NCBI GenBank assembly: GCA_036490715.1
Contig: DASXDL010000013.1
Location: 127,740-191,739, forward strand
Direction of reading: 5' to 3'
From: FEN-1191 sp036490715
GTDB taxonomy: Bacteria; Pseudomonadota; Gammaproteobacteria; Steroidobacterales; Steroidobacteraceae
Length of the DNA: 64,000 nt
The position numbers and the translations under genes were made by a program. Under the pieces are notes generated by a model. It saw only the letters and a list, made by a program, of their open reading frames with translations, had not been told where the DNA came from and did not search any database. Positions 1 through 12,760 of this stretch are shown piece by piece (position 1 is the first letter of the stretch; each line of letters opens with the position of its first letter).

Positions 1-5297
<5,297 letters not shown>

Positions 5298-5299
5298 TC

Positions 5300-5605
5300 A
5301 TGCAACACAACCTGGTGTGCTGGAAATGCGGCGCCGATCTGGCGGAGCTCACGCTGCCACTGTCACGCCGTGACGAATGTCGCCACTGCCGCGCCGAGCT
5401 GCACGTGTGCCGGATGTGCAAGGATTACGACGAGCACGTCGCCAAGAAATGCCGCGAGCCGATCGCTGAGGAAGTCAGCGACAAGACGCGGGCTAACTTC
5501 TGCGACTACTTTGCGCCGCGTCCGGGAGCCTACATCGCGCCGCAGGCCGCGGCTGTGGAGCATTCCCGTTCCGAGCTCGACAAGCTGTTCGGCGGCAAGT
5601 CCTAG
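5300..5605 (+). CDS. Small cysteine-rich zinc-finger protein
   Basis: This 101-residue protein starts at an ATG two bases after the UvrA stop, so it is probably co-transcribed and translationally coupled with it. The N-terminal half holds four closely spaced cysteine pairs or near-pairs (CWKC, CRHC, CRMC and further single cysteines near 50 and 68), which suggests one or two structural zinc sites. The C-terminal third is acidic and charged with no membrane segment. I do not recognise a named family with confidence; similar short uncharacterised proteins with a CxxC ribbon occur in gammaproteobacteria. A link to DNA repair is only suggested by position. Its stop codon shares the palindrome CTAG with the stop of the convergent gene. 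Confidence 0.8.
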   Translation: MQHNLVCWKCGADLAELTLPLSRRDECRHCRAELHVCRMCKDYDEHVAKKCREPIAEEVSDKTRANFCDYFAPRPGAYIAPQAAAVEHSRSELDKLFGGKS

Positions 5606-7089
5606 TCGCCGTCGCCGACCATCGGCAGCGCCGAGCTGTAGACCGCTCGGTTGTATTCGGTGTCTTGCTGCGGCGGCCGGAACGGCCGCCGGAATATCGG
5701 CTCGAGCCAGCTGCGCCACCAGGAATATGGTCTTGGCTGCGGGCTGTGTCCGGCGTTGCGTGGGATCTCGATGGTCACGCTGCCATCGGCCTGCCGGCCG
5801 GACACGATCCAGCCGAGCTTGTCGTACACCATGCGGTAATCGCCGCGCTCCACCGGCAGCTGCTGCTCGGGCGATTGCCAGAACTCTGATTCCGGACCGT
5901 GCAGCATCGCCAGCACCAGCGATCGCAAGCCCCACTGACAGCTGCCGGGGCCGCTGTAGTAATCCAGGAAGCGCAGGTCGGCGCCGCGGTAGCCCTGCGT
6001 CAGCGCGCCATCCTGCAACGCGCCGTTACTGACGAAATACCGCCATATCAGGTCCAGTCCGTGGCGCGCCATGCCCGATTGCATCGACTGGTCGTCGAGC
6101 AGGTTCGCCGCCAGCAGCGGCACTGGCACCGCCGTGCGATAGCAGATGCTTCGACCCATGATCGGCACGCCATCGGTGCCGATCAGGTGGGCGGTGAGAT
6201 CCGCCGACTGGTTTAGGCTGCTGCGGATGAAGTCGTGATCGAATTGCGGGTCGATGTACGAGATCCAGAACAGCTCGTAGCTCATGCCCCAGGTGTTGTA
6301 GAAGTCCACGCCCTCGGGCGGATCGGAGAACCAGCCGTTGCCGACGTAATTGCGTTTGAAGCGCTGATAGTTGTCATCCGAGTTGGCATCGGCGCTCACG
6401 CCCGGCACGCCGAGGGCATGCAGCACCACGCGCACCGTCACTGGTGACAGCAGCCAGACGTTGGCCGGCATCTGCGCGCCCTCATCCTGCCGCAGCCACG
6501 CGGTGATCTGCAGTTGCTGCGCGGGCGTCAAGTTCAGCCAGATCTGATCGCGCGTCAGCCACACGATCCGTGCCACGTCCGCGGTCTCCACGATGCGCTG
6601 ATCCCAGCTGCCGAACCGGCCCCAGTAGCCCTTGGATCTCGGATTGGTTCCGGCCAGCAGACCGCGCCGCAAGTAGGCGATCAGGTCGATCGAGGTGCCG
6701 CTGTCCTGATCCTGCAGAACGGTGCTACGACCGGATGCGACCCAGGCGGCCAGCAACGTGCCGGTGCGTGCAAACCCCTCCAGACCGGTGCCCTGATAGC
6801 CGCCGATGCTGGGGGCGCCGGGGTAGTGAATGCGCGAGCCGATCGCGTCGGTGAAGCGCACCACCCCGGACAGGAAGTATTGAAACAACGCCCGGTAGGG
6901 TCGTTCGTTGGCCTGAGGCTGCGGCTGGAACTCGCGCTTGACCGCAAGTTCGGCCGCTCCATCCTGCGTGGAGGCCGGAAAGAAATGGCCCCAGCCGGCC
7001 GCGGAAAAATGATGCAGCGCATAGGCATAGAGCATGATCACGATGACCATGCCCATCTGCAGGAGGCGTCTGGATCGAAGTTGAAGCAC
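5602..7089 (-). CDS. DUF2264 family protein (GH154-like), membrane-anchored or exported
   Basis: The protein is 495 residues from a GTG at 7089; an ATG at 7056 (residue 12) is an alternative start. It has one hydrophobic N-terminal segment (about residues 12-33) that reads as a signal anchor or signal peptide. The body matches DUF2264 as I know it: a helical toroid-like region, a YNTWGMSYELFW motif near residue 265 and a GRSICYRTAVP motif near 310. DUF2264 overlaps glycoside hydrolase family 154, in which glycosidase activity on uronic-acid polysaccharides has been reported, so a role in cell-envelope or exopolysaccharide processing is plausible but inferred. It lies 90 bases after the SPOR gene on the same strand and may share its riboswitch-controlled transcript. 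Confidence 0.72.
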   Translation of the reverse strand: MLQLRSRRLLQMGMVIVIMLYAYALHHFSAAGWGHFFPASTQDGAAELAVKREFQPQPQANERPYRALFQYFLSGVVRFTDAIGSRIHYPGAPSIGGYQGTGLEGFARTGTLLAAWVASGRSTVLQDQDSGTSIDLIAYLRRGLLAGTNPRSKGYWGRFGSWDQRIVETADVARIVWLTRDQIWLNLTPAQQLQITAWLRQDEGAQMPANVWLLSPVTVRVVLHALGVPGVSADANSDDNYQRFKRNYVGNGWFSDPPEGVDFYNTWGMSYELFWISYIDPQFDHDFIRSSLNQSADLTAHLIGTDGVPIMGRSICYRTAVPVPLLAANLLDDQSMQSGMARHGLDLIWRYFVSNGALQDGALTQGYRGADLRFLDYYSGPGSCQWGLRSLVLAMLHGPESEFWQSPEQQLPVERGDYRMVYDKLGWIVSGRQADGSVTIEIPRNAGHSPQPRPYSWWRSWLEPIFRRPFRPPQQDTEYNRAVYSSALPMVGDGD

Positions 7090-7179
7090 GCGGCGCGCGG
7101 TCCCTGGCTACGGCGGGCGGCGGAACGCTAGCAGCAGGTGTTGCCCATGACAACTGCCCCGCTTTGCTGATCAACGCTA

Positions 7180-8703
7180 TTAGTTGCCCATGCGCTCGGA
7201 CAGGCGGTCGAACAAGCGCCCGAGGCGCGAGGATTTGGCGCGCGCAGACTTGGCCTTGGAGAGGGCGCTGCCGGATTCGTTGATCAGCGGCGTGCGGCCG
7301 TCGTCCATTTTGAGTTCGCCGGCGCCGAGGATCTCCAGGGTTTCTTCCAGCGTCAGCGGCTTGGTCTTGGCCCGGCCCTGCACCGCACCCTGGGTACGCA
7401 GCTTGGCGCGCTTGCCCGGGGCGGCGCGCGGCGCGCGGGCGCCGCTCGCTGCGGTCTTGGCACGCGCAGCCGCTGCCGACTCGCGATCCTCGATGAATTC
7501 GAACTCGGTCTTGCCGGGCGTGGCAGGCGGCGCGGCCATCGGGGCGATCGCTGCGGCTGTCGGCGCCCCGGCATTCACCGTCGGCTCGGCCGCCGGCCGA
7601 CCCGCGGCCAGCTTGGCGCGCTCGCGCTCGCGCGCGGTCACCGGCACCACCGACACCGTGGAGAATTCGGAGCGCACGTAGTGCGCCACCTGCTTGGCGG
7701 ACACCGCGTCGGTGAAAAACCCCAGCCGCAGGCCGTACCAGCGGCGTCCGTCGCGGTTGCCCTCGGCGCCATACAGCGTGTAGGCACTGAATATCGCCAG
7801 CTGCGGCACCTGCGCGATCTCGAGCGGCTGCACCGACCACATCAATTGCACTGCGTAGTACGGCTTCTCGGTTTGTGGCTGGACCTCCTCAGCGGCGCCA
7901 GCGCGCTCGCGCGCCTGGGCGGCGCCCTGCTCCAGCACCGCCAGCGCCTTGTGGTCACTGATCGGATCGGCGGGTTCGCTCTTTGCCGGCTGTGCGCGCG
8001 GCGCGGGTTTGAGCTCCGGGATCGGTTTCAGCACCGGCGTACGCTCGCTGGTGTCATCGAGCGAGGCGATCGCGGCCCGCACGTCGCTGAGTGAGCGGGC
8101 GGCGGCTTCGTTCTCGGCAGTGGCCTCGGATGCGTGGTGCTCCGGCAACGCCCGTGGCGCATCCGGCAGCAGCGTCAGGGACTCGGCAACCGCCGTGGTG
8201 GCAGCGCTGACATCGGCAGCCGCCGCGGGGACGCTGACAATGGCATGCTCTGCGGTCGCTACAGCCGAGGGCAGCGATGCGGGCACCATCGCCTGGCCGG
8301 CGGCAATCGGCGAGCAATCCGGCGGCGGCAGTTCTGCCGGAGCGACCTCGCGCGCCAGCGCCGGCGCGGCAACCGCTGCGACCGCCGAGCGCAGCCGCTG
8401 CCCCGGCGCCAGACCGGCCCAGGCACCCGGGTAGATCTCGCGCACGATGTCGAGCAGCTTCTCGGCCTCTTCCTGGGTATCGAAGTAGCCCATATGCAGT
8501 CGGAAGCGCTCGCGCTGTTCCTCGCGCCGGCGCGACACAAAAAACGAGAAGCGCTTCAGGCCGGCGTGATCGGGCGGCGTCAGGGCGACCGGCGAGGTCG
8601 ATGAACACAGATTGATGACGAACGCATTGGACGGAGCGGCGCCCGGCAGTGCCGTGGCGGCCGTGTCACTCGTCGATTGCTCCGTGGAATCTGCTGGCTG
8701 CAT
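7180..8703 (-). CDS. SPOR-domain protein under a c-di-GMP riboswitch
   Basis: The ATG at 8703 is chosen because a GGGGA ribosome-binding stretch lies six bases upstream, giving 507 residues. Two SPOR-like segments are visible, at roughly residues 25-110 and 285-365. Both have the alternating aromatic/basic pattern with the typical phrase of length-adjusted helices (MGYFDTQEEAEKLLDIV and LGFFTDAVSAKQVAHYV). They are separated by an Ala/Pro-rich linker of about 170 residues. The C-terminus is basic, Ala-rich and followed by a TLEETLEILGAGEL motif. There is no signal peptide or membrane helix, which is unusual because most SPOR proteins bind denuded peptidoglycan glycans in the periplasm. The 5' leader carries a c-di-GMP-I aptamer, so expression should follow the second messenger. 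Function beyond that is unknown. Confidence 0.78.
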   Translation of the reverse strand: MQPADSTEQSTSDTAATALPGAAPSNAFVINLCSSTSPVALTPPDHAGLKRFSFFVSRRREEQRERFRLHMGYFDTQEEAEKLLDIVREIYPGAWAGLAPGQRLRSAVAAVAAPALAREVAPAELPPPDCSPIAAGQAMVPASLPSAVATAEHAIVSVPAAAADVSAATTAVAESLTLLPDAPRALPEHHASEATAENEAAARSLSDVRAAIASLDDTSERTPVLKPIPELKPAPRAQPAKSEPADPISDHKALAVLEQGAAQARERAGAAEEVQPQTEKPYYAVQLMWSVQPLEIAQVPQLAIFSAYTLYGAEGNRDGRRWYGLRLGFFTDAVSAKQVAHYVRSEFSTVSVVPVTARERERAKLAAGRPAAEPTVNAGAPTAAAIAPMAAPPATPGKTEFEFIEDRESAAAARAKTAASGARAPRAAPGKRAKLRTQGAVQGRAKTKPLTLEETLEILGAGELKMDDGRTPLINESGSALSKAKSARAKSSRLGRLFDRLSERMGN

Positions 8704-8809
8704 TCTGTGTTCCCCGATGCCCTGGGCCTTGATCTGTAGTGGCACCCGAAAACAAGGAGCGCGGTTGACATGCGAGTCCGACGACGCCCGATGCGGCGCG
8801 ATCACCGGC

Positions 8810-8890
8810 CCCGTGGCAACCCCGCTATCCCTACCCAGCTTCGGGACCGGTGGCTTTGCGTCCCTGCCTTACGACAGGTTTGCCCATTAA
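8810..8890 (-). promoter_or_regulatory. c-di-GMP-I (GEMM) riboswitch
   Basis: On the minus strand the RNA carries the conserved GEMM core in order: GGGCAAACC (8885-8877), GGGACGCAAAGCC (8864-8852) followed by ACCGG, then GGGTAGGGATAGCGGGGTTGCC (8836-8815). Helix P2 (CCUGUC/GGCAGG) is capped by a GUAA GNRA tetraloop, as expected for the P2 tetraloop-receptor contact. GGCAA and UUGCC close the base helix. The aptamer ends about 107 bases before the ATG of the SPOR gene; a CCGGUG/CAUCGG hairpin follows it and could be the expression platform, but no U-tract is seen. The gene-free stretch 8704-9021 therefore holds this riboswitch; a TTGACG at 8929-8924 is a possible -35 element, with no convincing -10. 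Confidence 0.92.
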
Positions 8891-9021
8891 TTAACGTCGC
8901 GAGTCTGGCATCTTTCGAAAATGCGTCAAGGCCGCATTGCGCGCAATTTGCACAGAAACACATCGCGCCCGTTCGAACGCGCCGTTCTGTCAAATGCCAT
9001 TCCGTTAAATGCCGGCGCCCT

Positions 9022-11877
9022 TCAGCCGGCGCGCCGCAGCAGCGCGGTAGAAGCGCTGCGCTGAGCCAGCCGCTCGGTCGCATCAGCCACCTGTAGCGGT
9101 CGCGCTAGCACAAAGCCCTGGGCAATGTCGCAGCCGCGCTGGCGCAGAAGATCCAGCTGCGGCAACGTCTCGACGCCTTCCGCGATCACCTGCTTGCCGA
9201 GCGCGTGCGCCATGTCGATGATCGTGGCCAAAAGCGTGGTCGCCTGATAATTGTCCGGCACCTCACTCATGAAGCAGCGATCGATCTTGATCGCATCGAC
9301 CGGTTGCTGGCGCAGATGATTCAGTGACGAGTAGCCGGTGCCGAAGTCATCGAGCGCCACGCGCACGCCCAGCGCGGCGACCTTGCGCAACGCGACGCGT
9401 GCGTCTTCATCGGCGAACACCGCCTCGGTGACCTCCAGCTCCAGAATCTGCGGCGGCAGGCCGGCGCGTTCGAGCGTCTGGTCGAGCAACTGCACGAAGT
9501 CGGAGGCACGCAGCTGCTGCAGCGATACGTTGAGTGCCAGGCGTCCCGGCGCGATGCCTTCCTCGCGCCACAGCATCAGCTGGCGGCAGGCGCTCTCGAG
9601 CACCCAGGTGCCGATCTCGACCATCAGGCCGCTCTGCTCGGCCGCCGGTACGAAGTCCTTCGGGAAGCGCAGGCCTTCGCGTGGATGCTGCCAGCGCACC
9701 AGCGCCTCCATCGCCACCAGCTCGCCGTTTTGCAGCGCGAACTGCGGCTGGTAGTACAGCGCGAACTCGCGCCGGCGTACCGCGCGAAAAAGGCCGCTCT
9801 CGGCCAGCTGCACCGAAGCACGCGCCATCTTGCGATCGAAGAATACCGCGCACGAACGGCCGCTGTCCTTGGCCTGGTACATCGCCAGATCGGCGTTGCG
9901 CAGCAGTTCGTCGATATTGCTGCCGTCGTCGGGGAAGCGGGTGATGCCGATGCTGGCCCGTACCTGATGGTCGCGGCCGCCGATGTTCACCGGCCGCTGC
10001 AGCGCGTCGATGATGCGTTGGGCAATCTCGCTGGCGGCCTCGGCCGAGGGCACCTGACGCAGGATGACTGTGAACTCGTCGCCGCCCAGACGAGCCACCG
10101 TGTCGCCGTCCTTGACGCAGGAGCGCAGCCGCTGCGCGATGATCGTCAGCAGCTGATCGCCGGCGCCGTGACCGACGGTGTCGTTGACGCGTTTGAAATG
10201 ATCCAGGTCGACGTACAGCAGCGCGCCGCCGGGCGAACCGCTGCCGACGCCGGCCAGTTCCTGCGACAGCCGGTCGCGGAACAGCACCCGGTTCGGCAGC
10301 GAGGTCAGGGAATCGAAGTGCGCCTGATGGTACAGGCGCGCATCGGTGTCCCGATTACTGAGCGCGATCTGCAGGCGCGCGGCGCACTGCGCGCCGTAAC
10401 GCAGCAGCTGCGCGGACGGCTCCATGCTGCCGCGGTAGCCGACCGACAGCATGCCGGCGACCTCGCTGCCGGCCAATATCGGCCAGACGTGACAGATCTC
10501 GGCGCCGCGCTCGCGCAGCGCTTGCAGAAAACCGTAGCGATCGAGTTGGTGGGCGGGCACCAGCAGGCCCTGCGGCGCATCCTGCAGCGCCAGCGTGGTC
10601 TCCGGCTCGAGGTTGATGCGTGTCACCGGACAGATCGCGCCATCGCAACCGGCCATGAACGAGCGCGCATGCGCCGGCGCATCGCGATCGAGCAATGCCA
10701 TGGCGGCGACCTGCGCCTCGGTCACGGTGCACACCCGCAACAGGATCGGTTCGATCGACTGCTCCAGATCGCTGGCCTCGAGCAGCAGGCGGTCGATTTC
10801 CGACAGTAGCTCCTGGGCGCCGTAGCGACTCTCGAGCCCGATTATCGCCAGGTTGAACGATTGCGCGATGGCGCGCGGCGTGTCGGTGCTGCCGCTCAGG
10901 TTCACGCGCCGAAACTGTCCCTGTCGCAGCGCCTGCAGTGCGGCCTCGAGCCGCAGCAGCGGCCGCTGCCAGCAGCCGCACAGGTACCAGGTGGCTAGCG
11001 CGACCGCGGCCGCAGCCAGCAGCAACAGCGGCAGCAGATCATCGGTGATCGAGCGGACGGCGACCGGCAGCGATGCCAGCTGGCCGTAAACTGCAATGCT
11101 CCAGACCGGGCCGCTCAGCCGGCCGATGCGGGTATCCAATCCCACCACCGCGCCGCGCCAGGCGACGCCGTTTTGCTGCCAGTCGCGCAGCAACGGTTGG
11201 CCAGACAATGTCGGCCGCTCAGCCGGCGTGCGCGCGACCATGCGCGCGATCTCCGGAGGCAGGGCGCTGCCTTCAAACAGCAGGTGATCGGCCGTATCGA
11301 TCACGATCATTGACTGCTGGCGCGGCAGATCCGCGGCGCCCTGCCACAGCCAGCCGGGATCGATCTCGAACAGCCCAAGCCGCGGCGTGCTGCTGCTGTT
11401 GACCTGATGCAGTAGATACAGAACCGTGCCACCGGTGGCCGGTGTCAGCGCACGGATCAGGCTCTGGCCGCCCTGCAGCCGCAACCGGTCATCGGCGCTG
11501 AGCCCAGTCAGTCGTGTCGTCGGGTCCGCCGGATTGCCGGCATCGGCCGGGAGTTCCGGGTAGGGCAGCACCACCACGCCGTGAAAGGCCTCGGCGGTCA
11601 GCATCCGATCCTGCAACAGGCTGCCGTTGACCCCAGCATCGGTCGCGCTCAGATAGCGCACCAGCGCGTCGGCGGATTCCAGTCGGCCGTGCAGTTCGCG
11701 GGCGAAGCTCTGGGCACTGCCGGCCAGTCGCTCGCTGGTCATGATGTAGCGCTCGCCGGCTACCTCGTGCACGCGGATCCAGCTCGCGGCCGCAAGCCCG
11801 GCCAGCACGGCGCAGCCAATGACCAGCGCCATGCGCCGCCACATCACTGGCGGCCTCGCCTGTACAGCAGCGTTCAT
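9022..11877 (-). CDS. Membrane-bound GAF-GGDEF-EAL c-di-GMP enzyme
   Basis: From the ATG at 11877 the protein is 951 residues; in-frame alternative starts lie upstream up to a TTG at 11973. Order of parts: a transmembrane helix (about 16-36), a periplasmic sensor region of about 240 residues, a second helix near 280-300, a HAMP-like stretch, a GAF domain, GGDEF near residue 598 and EAL near 724. The cyclase motif GGDEF is intact. The inhibitory site at the usual position reads KDGD instead of RxxD, so product feedback may be lost. The phosphodiesterase residues look complete: EALVRW, LALNVS, EVTEAVF, LDDFGTGYSSL, IKID and IAEGVET. Either activity is possible. The gene lies immediately upstream of the c-di-GMP riboswitch gene on the same strand. 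Confidence 0.93.
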   Translation of the reverse strand: MNAAVQARPPVMWRRMALVIGCAVLAGLAAASWIRVHEVAGERYIMTSERLAGSAQSFARELHGRLESADALVRYLSATDAGVNGSLLQDRMLTAEAFHGVVVLPYPELPADAGNPADPTTRLTGLSADDRLRLQGGQSLIRALTPATGGTVLYLLHQVNSSSTPRLGLFEIDPGWLWQGAADLPRQQSMIVIDTADHLLFEGSALPPEIARMVARTPAERPTLSGQPLLRDWQQNGVAWRGAVVGLDTRIGRLSGPVWSIAVYGQLASLPVAVRSITDDLLPLLLLAAAAVALATWYLCGCWQRPLLRLEAALQALRQGQFRRVNLSGSTDTPRAIAQSFNLAIIGLESRYGAQELLSEIDRLLLEASDLEQSIEPILLRVCTVTEAQVAAMALLDRDAPAHARSFMAGCDGAICPVTRINLEPETTLALQDAPQGLLVPAHQLDRYGFLQALRERGAEICHVWPILAGSEVAGMLSVGYRGSMEPSAQLLRYGAQCAARLQIALSNRDTDARLYHQAHFDSLTSLPNRVLFRDRLSQELAGVGSGSPGGALLYVDLDHFKRVNDTVGHGAGDQLLTIIAQRLRSCVKDGDTVARLGGDEFTVILRQVPSAEAASEIAQRIIDALQRPVNIGGRDHQVRASIGITRFPDDGSNIDELLRNADLAMYQAKDSGRSCAVFFDRKMARASVQLAESGLFRAVRRREFALYYQPQFALQNGELVAMEALVRWQHPREGLRFPKDFVPAAEQSGLMVEIGTWVLESACRQLMLWREEGIAPGRLALNVSLQQLRASDFVQLLDQTLERAGLPPQILELEVTEAVFADEDARVALRKVAALGVRVALDDFGTGYSSLNHLRQQPVDAIKIDRCFMSEVPDNYQATTLLATIIDMAHALGKQVIAEGVETLPQLDLLRQRGCDIAQGFVLARPLQVADATERLAQRSASTALLRRAG

Positions 11878-11908
11878 TCGAAGGGAACTTGAGTAGCGAT
11901 TTATTGGA

Positions 11909-11931
11909 CGATCGTTGATCGGTAACGATCG
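11909..11931. repeat. Inverted repeat upstream of the GGDEF/EAL gene
   Basis: CGATCGTT at 11909-11916 and AACGATCG at 11924-11931 are perfect 8-base inverted arms around a 7-base spacer. The site lies 32-54 bases before the ATG of the GGDEF/EAL gene in a leader with no other feature. It could be an operator for a dimeric regulator or a small RNA hairpin; nothing identifies the factor. Confidence 0.5.
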
Positions 11932-12027
11932 ATTTAACGCTACGAACCATTTTGATTCAGTGTCTTGGCGCAAACTCCCCGCATCGCACCGCAGGCGATA
12001 GTGCGAACTGCGTCACAGACGCCAAGT

Positions 12028-12717
12028 TCACTTGGCGGTGGCGGCGCCCGCCAGCTGACGGATGCCGGCGTAGGTGTAGCGGTATAGGCCGCGGCGGCCA
12101 CTGCGCGTGGCGCCGCACATGGCCGCGGCGACGGTCGCCGCGTCGATCGCGCGAAAGCGCGCCCAGCTCCCCAGCAACAGCGGGTTGGCCACCCGCATCG
12201 CAAGCTGCGCGCCTAGTTCCAGCGCGCGCAGCTGCCGGCGCGCACCCAGCAGCAGCGACGGCTGCAGGATATCGAGCGAGCGAAACTGCCGAGCCTCCAG
12301 GGCCTTCTCCATTTCGCCCTTGACGCGCAGATAGAAATTCTTGGAGGCGGCGTTGGCACCGACCGCCGACACCACCACCAGCCGCTCGACGCCACAGTTG
12401 AGAGCGAGCTGGGCAAACTCCAGCACCAGGTCGAGGTCGACGGCCCGGAACGCGCTCTGACTGCCGGCGTCGCGGATCGTGGTGCCGAGACAGCAGTACG
12501 CGTCCTGGCACTGCAGGCCCTTGAGCTGCGCTTGCAGCGATGCCTCGAATCGCACCACGCGATTGGCCAGGCGGGCATGATCGATCGGCAGCGGCCGACG
12601 GGACAGCGCATGCACGCGGGCAATCTGGGGTGACTGCAGCAGCAGCGGCAGCAGGCGGCTGCCGACCATGCCGCTGCCGCCGGCGACCAGCGCTATTCTC
12701 CCTGCGCTATCAGCCAT
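12028..12717 (-). CDS. NAD(P)H-binding Rossmann-fold protein
   Basis: A 229-residue protein from the ATG at 12717. The N-terminus carries the dinucleotide-binding glycine motif AGGSGMVGSRLL (residues 13-24) after a short beta strand, and the fold follows the atypical short-chain dehydrogenase type (NAD(P)H-binding, HTATIP2/YbjT-like). There is a VVSAVGAN segment near 115 and a K in the YLRVKGEME stretch near 132 in place of the classical YxxxK. The substrate is unknown; relatives are described as redox sensors or quinone-related reductases, which cannot be decided here. It follows the radical SAM gene by 43 bases on the same strand and might be co-transcribed with it. Confidence 0.8.
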   Translation of the reverse strand: MADSAGRIALVAGGSGMVGSRLLPLLLQSPQIARVHALSRRPLPIDHARLANRVVRFEASLQAQLKGLQCQDAYCCLGTTIRDAGSQSAFRAVDLDLVLEFAQLALNCGVERLVVVSAVGANAASKNFYLRVKGEMEKALEARQFRSLDILQPSLLLGARRQLRALELGAQLAMRVANPLLLGSWARFRAIDAATVAAAMCGATRSGRRGLYRYTYAGIRQLAGAATAK

Positions 12718-12760
12718 GCATCGAGCTTACGGTTGAGCGCCGCGGAATGCCAGACAGGTG

